Assembly (NCBI GenBank): GCA_002794775.1
Contig: NBAY01000112.1
Location: forward strand, 25,313 to 89,312
DNA: 64,000 bases
Source of the DNA: Porodaedalea pini
Taxonomy: Eukaryota > Basidiomycota > Agaricomycetes > Hymenochaetales > Hymenochaetaceae
Direction of reading: 5' to 3'
In this document: positions 33,901-45,939 of the stretch, piece after piece
How positions within the stretch are numbered: the first letter of the stretch is position 1
Layout of the letters: the number at the start of each line of letters is the position of its first letter
The notes under the pieces: model-generated
Seen by the model: only the letters and a program-made list of their open reading frames with translations
What the model was told of the DNA's origin: nothing
Databases searched by the model: none
Translations under genes and position numbers: made by a program

Positions 33901-35995
33901 TTGCTTGTTCCTTAGACAACGTTGATGTCAGCACTCTCAGCGACTCCACGAGTCAATGTAATTTTTAAGAACTGACACTAATTATACTGTGATCAATAAA
34001 GACATGCTTTTCACGATGAGTGTCCGGACGTCTTTCACTCTGGTACATGATTTGATAGACGACAGCAAACCCGCTTTAACTTCTGCATGTCTCATCTATC
34101 CTGCAGCTGAAGCAACATTTTCAATGCACAATCCAGCTTCTTGCTCATATTATCACTCATAGCAGCCACATCCTTACATTTTGATCAAAGCTTACCTCGG
34201 CCCTCTGCACATTCTCGCTCTCCATAAGTTTCTTGCCGGCAAGCCGGCAATTGTTATATTTAAATTTGAAATTTCGATGAGGACTGATATGCGAGCGAGA
34301 CATCGTATTGTAAAGGATACGCGACGGACTTCGTCATGGACAGAGACCCCCGCCGCTGCAAGCCTGTGCCGTACACTGGCATTTACAATTTCAATCATGT
34401 GGACCTCGTTTGGACGGTTGACGATGCTGTGTAAGTCAGTTGGATGACGTGTTGTATCTCGCGATTGTGATGTCGATGAGTGCCTCGCTAGTTCCGTTGA
34501 TAAAATGATCGGGGGATGCATATTCTTAGCCAATTTGGTGACACCGACAGCTCGATATCATTAATATTCATTTCATCACCTTTGTTCTTGGGATGCTCGC
34601 AAGATGTACGTCTACCTCAAACATGTATTAATCTTCTATCTGTCACTACGGAAAGTCATTCGGACGTGCAGAACGAACGCCAAACATATTCACTCTAGAT
34701 TTTCAAATTGCCTGGGAGGTAACACGGCACAATTCTCAAAGTTCTCGATGAGAACGTCATACTATCGCGTCCTATAAATCGAATAAGCACTGCATTGCAA
34801 TGGATTTTCTTGATCTGCTTGTCATTGTTCCTAGATTCTTGATCGTCTTCCTTTTTCTCGCGGCGGCGATACGCGGGGCGCCGCAGCGGCGTCCTTCGTC
34901 CACAAGCGACGCGCATATATCGTCCGTGCCTGTGACTAGTGCCCAAACCTTGCACTTACGCTTGATGAGTATTCTTTCAAAGCTTGCTGCTGCACCTATT
35001 CTAGCTTCGCCGACCTCCGGCGTGTTCGCGTCAAAATGTACGTCGTAAATAAGTTTTCTATGTATATTTTTTTTCAGTGTCTTCTATTTCTGATGTGATG
35101 CATACATACAGTCTTCGACCCTAGTGGGCGCCCGAGATGACATACGCGAGAGATCTCGGATTTAGAATTTGATCGATTCAAGGACTACAGACGAAGATCG
35201 TGCTTTCTTTGAACTCGTGCGCCGGGGCCTTTCCCTCGGCTGTTCTGCAGTCCTTCAACCATCATCTTATGAATTCCTCGAGGCTCACTTCTGACATCGC
35301 TCAACGCATTCTACTGATGCGTTAGAAATACACTCTGCGCTAAACGATAGCTAGACTGCGGAGAACTCGAAGACGAAGACCATCGCGAGCGACGGAGCAG
35401 AACAAGGGCAATTCAAATCTCCCAGAAGTTATGTTCAGGAGGGTGGGAAGGTTGTGGGAGAAAATCCCGGATGTGCTTCTTTCGGTGCTTCTTGATTCGA
35501 GGGTCGAGCCTTCCCTTCTGGAATTTCATCGGAGGTCCGACGACCCGCTTACATGGGAGAGCGCACATTGCCGCGGATGTTAACTTAGTCTTGTTCTTCA
35601 GGATGAAGCTCTAGCTCCCACTCCCGCTCGATATTTCAGAGCATGCGAAAACGTGGTGTATGTTCTTTTTCGCCATGCCTAGCTTATGATATCCTCGTGT
35701 CTCTAGAACACACTTTGTTATATCAGCTGACCCATGTCTTTGCTTCCTTCTCCTCGTGTACATCGAAACTGAAGATCACTGATATTCTGAAATTCAAGGC
35801 CATCTCTAGATCACAGCTGATCAAACACGACATGCCATGCTCCTGGCAACGCTCACATCTTCATCCGTAATCACTCATATCTCTGCCTCCGCGATCTCCG
35901 TCCCGCATCCATGTCATTAGAAGGTACAAGAAGCTTCTGCGGCTTCTTGCATTCCCTCAGACGTTTCAAAAGTGGAGAAGAGTACAAGGACGTCG
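30914..35995. other. 5.1-kb gene-free interval upstream of the HMG-box gene
   Basis: No convincing gene. Short frames with possible signal-like starts occur near 31887 and 34800 (the latter with a hydrophobic stretch LLVIVPRFLIVFLFLAAAI), but neither has supporting splice structure or recognisable homology. The interval likely includes the promoter and 5' leader of the HMG-box gene. Confidence 0.55.
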
Positions 35996-37093
35996 TTATG
36001 GGTATAAATGCAAGTTCGACCTTCTTCAACTCTATTTTCCCTTTGGCCTCTGAATCTTGATGCCTTACAACGTCTATCCTCTACGCAGACGCCGAACCAC
36101 CGGAGTCGCTTCTCATCATATTCAGTAACATCCAGTGAACAGGGAGAAGAACAATCCCTATACGCATCCGATCGGCGTCAATTTTTCTTCTCCCCCTGTC
36201 TCAAGTCCACTTTCCTTCTCTGTGCTTCTTGCGTTCTCCACTAGGACAAAAGTACGTGTAGATCTTTGATATGTTATCTTGTTCTAATCATTTTTGTTGT
36301 GAATAGGTGAAGGGGTATCAATGTCCTTAACTTACTATGCTGGACAGCTTGAAGCAGCGCGCAACCGGCGGTTCATTTCCGGCGTTAAACTATCGCACTG
36401 CTATTCAGCGGCTACAGTCAATTGAATCGACAACCCTAGGGGTCTAACATGGAGCGGTCGGAGGTCGAAAGCGTGAAAACAGGGTGCTTTGAGAAGGTTT
36501 ATCTGGACGACAAGCGAATTGAGCTTTGTAATTTGTAGTTGTTCCCTCACAGGGACAGGCTCTAAAACAAGTCACGAGATCTTTGTTAATATCTAGCCCC
36601 CTTTTACTGAGCATCACACTCGGCAAGAGAATCGTAGATATCGAATGGTGACATACTATACTCTCAAGTTCAAGTGATTACTTCACATTGTGAGTTGAAA
36701 CAATTTGCGTACTTGAACTCGAGCCGCTTATAGTACAAGAGAAAAGTTGACATATAGTGAATAACTGAACATTTATCCAGATCGGTGAGCATATGTAGCA
36801 CCGGATCGGTGATTTCATTTCCGAGGAAGGGAATATCCATTTTCCATGTCGATTGCCGCAAGACCAGCAAAGCGGGGCATTTATTCCGCCTCTGAGAAAG
36901 CAAGGTAAGAATTCGTAAAAGGGGCCTACGAATCGTAGTCCATCCAGAGAGGCAAGCACTTCATAGGTTTGACTGTAGAATAGAAAGACAGCAAGAAATG
37001 GTTCCGTCGAGTCCGAAAGTGGCATTTCAAGGCACGGCTAACGGGTCCGTTTTGAGTCTAGAGCCGATCAACTTCCGTGTGGGGAGGTAGTTA
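35996..37093 (+). repeat. Dispersed retroelement-like repeat, copy B (inverted relative to 1-1097)
   Basis: Aligns with the reverse complement of 1-1097. A TATA-like GGGTATAAATG lies at about 36000. A TAACA then TGG junction at 36449/36450 resembles the end of an LTR followed by a primer-binding site. Homology weakens upstream of about 35960. Downstream it cannot be followed past 37093 because the partner reaches the window edge there. No retroelement proteins are recognisable, so this is at most a non-coding part of an element. Confidence 0.7.
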
Positions 37094-38361
37094 GACCCCA
37101 ATCACCGCTTACTTTAAGGTTTCCCACTTCCCACCGGCGACATAAGGAAAGCAGATCCAAACGTGAATTCACGAGATCATATGCAGAAGAAGCACGGGCA
37201 CAACGCGCTCACTTTATAGTGAAACAGTCGACCATCTTGCAAGGAGACTCACAAAATCAGAGTTCGCTATTAAGAGAGACGGATTGAAGATCTGCTCTGA
37301 AGTCAACTCATAAACCTTGTTCATCTAGGAAGCGGATTAGGTGCAGGTACGCATTTTCACGAGCACGCTCGTCATTTCGCTCTATGCATTAGTTTTTCCT
37401 TCGAATACAGGTATGGTCCGGAAGTCCTTACCGTTAGCTCACAAGAGACTCGATCTCCACGTCTCGAGTACTTTTCTTGGTCATCGAGAACACGAAAAGG
37501 TATTGCCTCTGACTTAGAAATCCGATTTGGACTCCATTCGATTGTAAGGAAAGCGGGTGCCGAGTGAGGGAAAAAAGACAGTTTATCCTATAAAGAGCTG
37601 ATGTCGCCATTCAGCTGGTGTGGTGCACCTGGCCCATTACGTTAGAAACAAATGGTGTGAGATCACAGCTCTTCCAGTCTAAGAGCCTCGATCAGAATCC
37701 ATGGCAAAGAATCAAAAGCAAATCGGACAATATGAAAACCCAAGGTCCATCAGAAACTGTACAGAAGAATATTTTTGCAGATGTGCAGAGCTGTCAAAAT
37801 TTCCCAAATTTTTCACCAACTGCATCACTCATGAAAGGAAGTGCTCGCATCATTCTTTGCTGACGACGTTCTTGTGGATCAACCTGTGAGTAAGATAGCA
37901 GTGACGCACACTGAGAGGTGGATTAGCTCATAAGTGAAGGCTATCAACACAATAGAGAACATGCAGAACTTTCAGGACGAGCAATCTGCCTGTGTAAATC
38001 GTCTTCACTTGATATCGTGAGAAATAATGAGGGACGCGCCAACGCGTTGTGATCCCGTGATCGCGCAGCTCTTCCGACCTTTTCAACCATCGCTATCAGC
38101 CTCAAACACGGCATATTTCTCAAAACCGTGACTTTAAGCCTTGCACTCCAGGACAGATGCACTGCTTTCACTATTCTCAAGCGAGAGATGGAATATCGTG
38201 TCTCAGCCTCAGCCTCTTTTATAATTCTGAGTCGGACTCGTCAGCCAACAAGGCGTCGACCAGCCTATAAAACGATGGAAAGACTTGCCTCCATATAGGA
38301 AGCTGCTCTGAAATTCCATCGCCAACACCGCACTACAGATGACCTCGACGACCAGAACAAT
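37094..38361. other. 1.3-kb interval without recognisable gene
   Basis: Short frames only; none has recognisable features. The first part may be a continuation of the dispersed repeat. The last few hundred bases would be the promoter of the membrane-protein gene that follows. Confidence 0.5.
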
Positions 38362-39142
38362 ATGACAAGTATGAAATTTGCAACGCATCTCCTCCAGTTC
38401 TTCCACTTTGGCTTCTTCGATCCGCACGATCTGGGCCCACCCCCGCCTTGCGTCGCCACTGTACAGACACAACTGGTCATGGAACCTTTTCTTTCCACTG
38501 CACTGACGGTCCTCGCCTATGTGATGACAGTCAAACTCGCCTTTGACATGTTGACCACCGTTCTGCCTCTCGTCCCGGCATTCGTCTCCACCTCGACGTC
38601 TCTTCAGGCCCGCCTTCGCTACATGTCAACCTCTCGTCATCTCCTTCTTGTGTGTACTATTCTTGGTGCCCTATTTGTCTTCGGTATCCTTCCCTTCACG
38701 TCTCTCCCGGTTCAAGGACTCTCGCAACTTGGTCCGACTGTTTTCACTCTCGCTGCATTCATCCTGCATGGCCGTGAGGGCGGATTCCCTGAAGACACTC
38801 GCTTCTTCTGTTCTCACCCATTCACATACAAATGGAACACGTCCGTTATCCACAAGATTATGTCCTTCTTTGGCGTGCTTCAATCCACAAAATCACGAAT
38901 CCCGTGCGCTACTGAGGATGGGGCGAACATTATCGCGGTTTGTCCTTCTCTTCCACCTGCAAGATCAACTAGGGCTGAATTTCTGTAACTGCTAGCCTAT
39001 CAACTCTCTCCTCTCATGCGACGCACAGACCATTCCAGGCCGCATCTCGCGACTCCTCTCCGTATGGTTGTTCTCAATTCTCCTCGAATTTCTGCTGCTC
39101 ATAGACTATTGCACTCTAGTTCGCCCTCACGCATGGCTTTAG
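38362..39142 (+). CDS. Hypothetical multi-span membrane protein
   Basis: Exon 1 runs from 38362 (an in-frame internal ATG at 38479 is an equally good start) to a donor after ATTATCGCG near 38937. The intron ends ...GCACAG near 39028, and exon 2 continues TIPGRISRLLSVWLFSILLE to a TAG at 39140-39142. The product of about 190-230 residues has three likely membrane helices: TALTVLAYVMTVKLAFDMLT, HLLLVCTILGALFVFGILP and WLFSILLEFLLLIDYC. I recognise no family. The next gene starts only 46 bp after its stop on the same strand, so the two may share a transcript or be one misread gene. Confidence 0.6.
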
Positions 39143-39188
39143 ACATTTTACACAACTGAACGTCATTCGTTGCCTCAAAGCTACAACA

Positions 39189-40439
39189 ATGAGCATAGTT
39201 GAATCGACAAAGGCGGCTGGCAGGTCGGTTACCAACCGGGTTTTGTCCAGTCCCGGTCTTCAACTCTCACAAGCGTTCGATGCGGTCACCAACCATACTC
39301 GCAACCGCAACTGGGTACTGCTGTGCTCCGCTATTGCTGTCGCCATGGCCATCTGCATCGTCGTCATATTCAGAGTACGCTTTCGCATTTCTGATTCATC
39401 AAACAGATCTGACGTGCTCAAACAGTCGCACTATGTAAATGGCTATCTATCATACGTGGTCAATGCTGTCGGTGCCGCCAATTCGAAGCTCGTCGAAAGC
39501 CTCTTTTACGAGCGCGACGGGCTCAAAGGCTTACTCGACATGGTCAATTCGACTCCAGTCTCCCGCAAAGACACGCTCCAGTCAGAACAGTCAGAAAGTG
39601 ACTGCCTTTCAAGGAAATTGTACTCTGTACTCGACTACATCGGTGACAAACAACGTCTTTTGGCGCAAATACGCGGGCACACATTCACCCTCGAGCTCGG
39701 CGGGGCTCGGAAGCTCGATGTCATCAAGGCCCTCATTGTCCAAATTTGTGACTTGAAGTCCAGCCTTAGCGCTTCAAAGGCCCAGAATGCCGCTCTCACG
39801 GATAGCGTCAAGACTCAGCGGGAAGTGCGCGTCTCGGATCGTCTGACGATTCGTGACCTTAAGCACACCGCTGAGCACGCACTCCGTGCGCGCGACGACG
39901 CCCGTATCGAAACCAACATTGCTACCCAAAGGGCTGACGTTCTCGCTGCTCAAAACTTGGAGCTCGAGACGACTGTCAAGCACCTTCGGATAGCCGTCAG
40001 CCGACTTGCTGCCCGCCAGGACCAGCTCGAAGAAGCGGCGGAATGGGCGCAGTTTGAAAAGGACGTTTTCGCCGTCAACATTTCGGCGACCCCCATCCAG
40101 TCAGCCGTCGTGCCCGAAACCTCTCCTTCGATTGAACCCCGTCATCTCGTCCGCTCTCGAGCGTCGACCCCTATTACTGTTCTCACCGATGCGGACGATA
40201 GGCTCAGAGCCCTATCGTCGTGTCTGACCACACCCGCCTCTCCTTCGCCTGCCGTACCTCCGGAAACAACCCCAAGAGCGCTCATTGCCTCACGTCTGCC
40301 GCGTCGTGCTCTTGCAGACATCACTGCATGCACGCCCAACTACGTATTCAAGGGTCCCATCAAATCACACGTTACCCATTCGACACGCAAGGCGCTCGCT
40401 GAGAAGGAGAATGTCAGCCAGAGCCCTATTGACGCTTAA
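39189..40439 (+). CDS. Hypothetical membrane-anchored coiled-coil protein
   Basis: An uninterrupted 416-codon frame. After a basic, polar N-terminus there is one strong membrane span at about residues 42-62 (WVLLCSAIAVAMAICIVVIF). A long helical, charged region follows at about residues 180-290, with heptad-like Leu/Ala spacing suggesting a coiled coil. The Ser/Pro-rich tail ends with a destruction-box-like RRALADIT near residue 375 and a KEN motif near residue 407. No known family is recognised. Its topology and motifs would suit a nuclear-envelope or ER anchor whose level varies through the cell cycle, but that is inference. It starts 46 bp after the upstream membrane-protein gene and ends convergent with the F-box gene at 40779. 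Confidence 0.65.
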   Translation: MSIVESTKAAGRSVTNRVLSSPGLQLSQAFDAVTNHTRNRNWVLLCSAIAVAMAICIVVIFRVRFRISDSSNRSDVLKQSHYVNGYLSYVVNAVGAANSKLVESLFYERDGLKGLLDMVNSTPVSRKDTLQSEQSESDCLSRKLYSVLDYIGDKQRLLAQIRGHTFTLELGGARKLDVIKALIVQICDLKSSLSASKAQNAALTDSVKTQREVRVSDRLTIRDLKHTAEHALRARDDARIETNIATQRADVLAAQNLELETTVKHLRIAVSRLAARQDQLEEAAEWAQFEKDVFAVNISATPIQSAVVPETSPSIEPRHLVRSRASTPITVLTDADDRLRALSSCLTTPASPSPAVPPETTPRALIASRLPRRALADITACTPNYVFKGPIKSHVTHSTRKALAEKENVSQSPIDA

Positions 40440-40778
40440 CGTTAAACGCCTTCACGCCACTTCGCTTCCAGATTCTTCGTCTCGCCAACAATTCCATCTC
40501 AGGTTCTTCTGTCTTCTCTTGTTATATGACCTTTTGCATTTCGCCGTTCGTGATCCCGAATCTCTTTATTTCGTCTCCCCTAATCTCTCATTTCTCGTCC
40601 CCTGAGTACTTCCCTTTATCTCAATCAACAGTATCGCTCGATCTACCACTGTTCTATCCATCAGAACCCAATACATTTCATACTTAGACGTGCAAGACAG
40701 TATTCTATCGCAGTTTTCGTAACAAAATCGGTGCTGAGAAACACAGTTCCTTCCAAACACGCCACGTAGAACGTAGTG

Positions 40779-42539
40779 TCAGAACGCCCAGACATCATCA
40801 ATATCTTCCACATTATCCCCATTTGCATCTGCAACCTCAAATTCCTTCGAGATCGTCCGATAGCTCATCAACCAGTGCGCATCCAGACTGCAGAAATTCG
40901 CCTCTGTGCGCTTCCGTAGCCACTCTGTCCTCCATCCCTTTGCACTAATGCCCTCTTCATATCTATTCGTAACCTGCCCGACATCATACATCTGCCCACC
41001 TAGGCAAACCTGTTCCAGCTCCGAAAGCCCACAATGAAACACGAGCTCCTCGATGGACGGGATGGGATACTTAGGTACCACATACTCCCTCGGGCGGTTA
41101 TTAGACAGAGCGAGGAATGTGCACCGTCGTAGCTCGCCGATCGCACTTTCTACCGCCGCATCTGATACTCCTCCTAGTCGCAGCGCCGTGCATGTTCCTA
41201 TCGAACGCGCATCATCACCTAACTTCTCGAGTGCCGCCAGCAGTCCGTATTCACCTAGCGCAGGAAAGCTAACTCCGAGAGCCTGCACACCGTCTAGTAC
41301 ACACACCGCTTCCATCACATCAGAGAACCACCCCATATTCTCCTCAACCATTCCCAGCTCTCCGTCTGCCTCATCCATGTCCACATATTGCCGTGTCGGC
41401 CATAGTGAGAAATCGAACCGGCGGACGTTCGTGTGAAGCCGCACGAAAGCCAGGAGCGACCGCGCGAGACTCCGCATGTCTGGCCGGGTATTCGCCAGCC
41501 CAAGCATGTTGTCGCTGTTCGGGAGGTGATCGATCCCGACTTTGAAGTCTCGGAGCTTTGGAAGTGCATCCGCATTGCATGGTAAGAATGCCAGGGAGGT
41601 GACGTCCAGAACGGTGAGTGACTCAAGCGCAGACGCCTGGCGAAGGAATAGGCTGAGGTCAGGCAAATCATGCACATCATTGATGGCGAGATGGGTAAGA
41701 CAGGCAGCCACGTCCAGTAGTCGTGGCCTATTGTTTCGTATCGTGCTCCCACTCAGGGCAAGCTTCCTAAGAAAATCCCGGTTTCCGTCGAGAATATCCC
41801 CAAGCGCCTTATACGGATGTCCATCGGATATGCCAGGATGTGAAGCAGAAGATGCACATACGTCTATGAGCTCGAGGTCTTGAAGACTACTCATCGACTG
41901 CAATGCACGTGCAGTCTCGCTTTCAAGCCTATGTATGTGTAGATGATGAGTATAGTGCAGAGAGACAGAAGATCCGCCGAGCTTACCCATGTACATATAA
42001 AGACTGCAAACCTGGACAGGAAGCAGATATTTCTTCCGCAATATCTAACGGTAGACGATCACCGATCCAGGAGAAGTGGCGTAGTTTACTGAGTCTTTTC
42101 AGAGCCAGTCGAAGATGATCTATACTGGAAGTGAGCGATGGGAATAAAGTGCATGACGACTGAGTGAGGACGCACATTTCTCAAAGACAAGCATATGTCG
42201 CGCATCGACGACTACCACGCGCAGACTCTGTACCAGGTCTCTTAAGACAACCTCGCCGCCCTCAAAGTCCGACTCCGCCATGTTCAAAAGGACATCCAAC
42301 GATTTTCCGACCTCTTCTTCCTCCCTCTCCTCATCCCAGCTCGGCATGCCCGACTCTTCATCGAAAGTTGATCGATCTGCAAAGCGTCCAAATCGGACAC
42401 AAATTGTCGCAAAGAGCTTGGGTGCCGCAAGCGCACGCAAGTAGTGCGAAGTGCTTGCAAATGACTTGAGGTCTGTGTTCGGAAGCAAGTCGAAAGCCTG
42501 GTGCCAGAGTTCGACAGGCAGACGACGGAGAATTTGCAT
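40779..42539 (-). CDS. F-box/leucine-rich-type protein
   Basis: Three exons (42176-42539, 41987-42119, 40779-41928) with 56- and 58-bp introns join in frame to about 548 residues. An N-terminal F-box (LRRLPVELWHQAFDLLPNTD...) begins at about residue 4. It would recruit the Skp1-cullin ubiquitin ligase. The remainder is made of irregular leucine-rich segments (LRLALKRLSKLRHF, LTHLAINDVHDLPDLSLFL, ALESLTVLDV) and would bind a substrate. An acidic EEREEEE patch lies near residue 78. Such F-box/LRR proteins are highly expanded in Agaricomycetes and their targets are mostly unknown. It is transcribed divergently from the second F-box-like gene at 43918. Confidence 0.8.
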
Positions 42540-43917
42540 GAGTTTACGAGAAGCACGTTGCAAGCACGATGCTCATCTAGGATGGAATTGTCATGGACAG
42601 GTGATGGATCAGGGCAAGCTGTAGAGTGCCGTTGTTAACAGACATCGTGGTCAACAAAACGTGCCGCGGCGGGTAATTTCTTGCTTTGCGCTCTCAAGCA
42701 CTACTTCAAGTACTTGAACTGGCACACGGATTTCTTTCAAAACTGTTTTTCATTGCTTCAATTTCTGGCCTGTCTGGATTCTGGAGATTTATTAACATAT
42801 CAAACTCCTTTGACATTAGACTGCACATCAGATACCAGAGCGGCAAAGGGCAAATGCACCACCTCAAACTCAGTGATGTTCAATTGACGATATACCGGTA
42901 TATCACAAGTTCAATTTTTTATTTTTAATGACAAGCTTAAGGGCGAATTTGAAGGCTGAACCGGTTGGGCAAGGACACTGCCACAGATCTTTATGGTTCG
43001 AACCCGGTTGCCTTATTCGACGCTGGTCCGCAATGATATGACCCCCGTCTGCGAGGCGCTTCTATTATTGCCTCTTCGTACGATTGAACGTTTTTGTGCT
43101 CCATTCCCGGACGTCAGTGGATTGCAAGTACGGCCCGGATGTTCTGCCGTGAACCCCAAACGGAGATACCCTGCCATTCTGCGATTTCTTGGTATGTGCC
43201 ATATATGTATGTCTATCCAAGAGTTCCTGGTGAGTTGTGCTGACAGTTCGTGCTACGTTCACTCTTGAAGATATCGGTTCGATCCTCGGACGATGGTACT
43301 TGTCTGTGCCACGGAAGTACTAGTGTCCGGTACTAAACAAATGCAAAAGAGGCCGTAGAAAAACAATCTATATACTTTTCTGTACGTGCTACCACGGCTG
43401 GCAATCCTGGTTGAAGACGGCAAATGCGAAGGCTGATTCGTCCCAGTTGCGCAGCCACTACCTCTACCGCTCAGGTGGTCTCAGAGCAGATTTATAATTC
43501 TACGGCCACAAATGAAAAGCCCTGCGTCCGACTCAGAGGAATCTGTGCTCCTCTTTCGAACGTCGATGGATCAAAGTCCGTTGCTATCGTGTCGAAGCAA
43601 TGGAAGTTAAGGCGAGGAAGAGATTTGATGCTTGTCACTGCTCTATGTACCTTTGAAAGATTGCGGCATACAGTACTGGTGGTCCAAGCTCTACGTTTCC
43701 GGATCTTCGAACGATCACAATTGTCTATGCCAAAGCCTTCTCCGATAGTAAACGAAACCCGTAGGAGAACAAACCACGTTTGGTGGCACAGAATGTTGTT
43801 TGTGGCCTGTGCTTGCCACCCCGGGCCCTTGTGCTTCGTATGTCTATTTAAACCACAGATGCATTATTTCCTCCTTTTTCCAACCACCCCTTCAGCTTCC
43901 TCCTCTTATTGCCCAGT
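42540..43917. other. 1.4-kb divergent intergenic region
   Basis: Lies between two divergently transcribed F-box-like genes and presumably holds both promoters. Short frames in it show no recognisable protein. Two motifs resembling a tRNA internal B box (GGTTCGAACCC near 43006 and GGTTCGATCC near 43270) are present, but no tRNA can be folded around either. Confidence 0.5.
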
Positions 43918-45560
43918 ATGAGTCCGAGCCTTCTCACACTTCCCACCGAGCTCAAAGGTCAAGTTGCTGAATCATTGGTTCCCTTCGCTAGTAATCATTT
44001 GGAGTCTTCTTTTGACTGCCGCACGATGGCGGAGGACATTCAGTCTATCTTCTTTGAGCTCCGGCACCTCAGGAGTTTCTCGATGACGTGCAAGGATACG
44101 CGGGAATTTTGTAGCTATCTGCTTTATCGAGCCGTAAAGCTGACGTTTGATAGGGAGCGTGTGCGCTTCCTGGAGGAGTCGGATGATGGAACGCTCCCGG
44201 CTCCTTTCTGTGATGCGCAGAGGACACGGTAAGTTAAGCTTGCATTCAACTCGACGTGTATTCTCACGAAATTACTCTCGTTGTACGAACATGGATCACA
44301 AAGGCTCCTTAGCTTGGAGCGCTCTGCTACCTATGACCTGCTAGGCCCAGGGCAGTCGTCCGAGCCCGCATTTACAATGCCGATCATGACATGGTCAGAG
44401 TGGGGCCTCCGGATTGACGATAGATCTGACCTAGAGCGCTCGATTGGCAAGGTCTTCGAACATTACTCATCTATCACCACCTTGGATCTCGCCAATTTCC
44501 CGCTTTCACTTGCGAATCTCCGTGCTCTCGAGCCATTAAAGGCCCTTCAAACGTTGTCCATCCGTCATCCAGATGCTACATATGATATTCTCCCATCCAT
44601 ACACGAGCTCCAGTTCGCCCGTTCGATGCCACGCGTATCCAACCTCAGCATCGTTGTCGCTGAAGTTGAAGCCTGTCGGTCGATTAGCAATGTCCTCAAG
44701 GTTTTCGAAAAGAGCCTCGTCATGCTTTCGGTCGCCGGCCAGGACTACAGTGATACCGGAAGCCAGGACTTCATCGGTGCTCTGCTTTTCGCCAACGGCC
44801 ACAATATCAACTTCGAGAAGCTGGAGCATCTGTCCATCGACTTTTTGGAGTTTAGGTCACAATCCCTGAGAGAGCTTGTCGTAAACTGCAATACTTTGAA
44901 GTCACTAGCAGTTGACTGCCGAGGCACAGTCAGCTTTCTGCCACTGTTTTACATCATAGACTTGATCCGGATCGCTACTGGGAGAGCGTTTGACGTTACC
45001 TCAATGGTGCAATACGATTTGGCGCAAGAAGACTGGACTAGCATACCGGACGACGTGGTGCACTACATACAGGACGCTAAAGTGTGGAAAAGACCCCTAT
45101 CGAGATTCTTTTGTTCCTTCGCCATTTTAGAGTCTGAATCCGGCCCGGCTAAGACACTCGAGCATCTAGAGCTCGTCTTCGCGTCCGGAAACGAAGACTT
45201 GGAACCAATCAACGCGGATATTCAGATTAGCGAGCTTTCGGAGGTATTCTATGAGTACGCACCGACGTTTAAGACGCTCAAGACATTAACTCTCGCAATA
45301 TCCGATGAAGTTCTTTTCGAGTCGGCGGAGACCGACATCCAGCTAAAGGTAAGTTTTATTATCTCTAATTGGTCTCTTTGGGCCGAATTCTCACTTTTTG
45401 TTTTGCTTTCACATCTGACTAGGATGCTGTTGCGGTGATGTGCCGTGATAAATTGCCATCCGTGAGGCAGGTCACTGTTGAGTGGGGTCAAGTAGGGAAG
45501 TTCTGCTGGTCACCGAGAGAGAGCTACGTTAGTGACAGGATGGATATCGATATTGTATGA
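43918..45560 (+). CDS. F-box-like protein
   Basis: Exons 43918-44228, 44304-45348 and 45423-45560 join in frame to about 497 residues; the first intron is phase 2 and the second phase 0. The start MSPSLLTLPTELKGQVAESL has the spacing of an F-box, followed by LRHLRSFSMTCKDTREFC and YLLYRAVKL. The rest alternates short hydrophobic strands and helices (ITTLDLANFPLSLANLRAL, KLEHLSIDFLEF) as in degenerate leucine-rich repeats. It probably acts as a ubiquitin-ligase substrate adaptor. The F-box is weaker than in the neighbour at 40779-42539, and the two proteins share little obvious sequence, so they are not a recent tandem pair. Confidence 0.75.
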
Positions 45561-45939
45561 GCGCCGTGAGCCTATTCTCCTCGACCATTTTGCTGAACAC
45601 GTACATAGTCATAGAAGTTTTTCTGGTACATGTGAGGGAATAGTGTAGATGCGACATCTAAACATCCTAGCATTTTATTTTTATTTCTTTACGATGTTTC
45701 AAGAAACACTATTTTTACTGAACCCATACATATTGCATGACGTTGTCAACCCAGGACTGCATCACAGTATCGCTTTGGAATGCCCGAGCTGTATTCGCAC
45801 CTTTAAATGACCGTTTGACTTGGAGAAGAGACTGGTACCGTCAGGCTATAGTATTATAGCTAACGCACTAGTTGGTCTCATCTTTACATCAAGTTTTCTT
45901 TGACCCATACTAGCTATATGATAAATTCAGTAAAAGCAG

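Noticed and set aside
36450..36475. A specific tRNA primer-binding site after TAACA in the retroelement-like repeat
   Set aside because: Its complement has a T-loop-like TTCGA but the spacing to the CCA end is about 3 nt too short for a normal tRNA 3' half, so I kept only the weaker LTR-like boundary call.
42950..43300. tRNA-like B-box motifs (GGTTCGAACCC, GGTTCGATCC)
   Set aside because: The T-arm stems around both do not pair, no A box lies at the right distance, and no acceptor stem can be formed.
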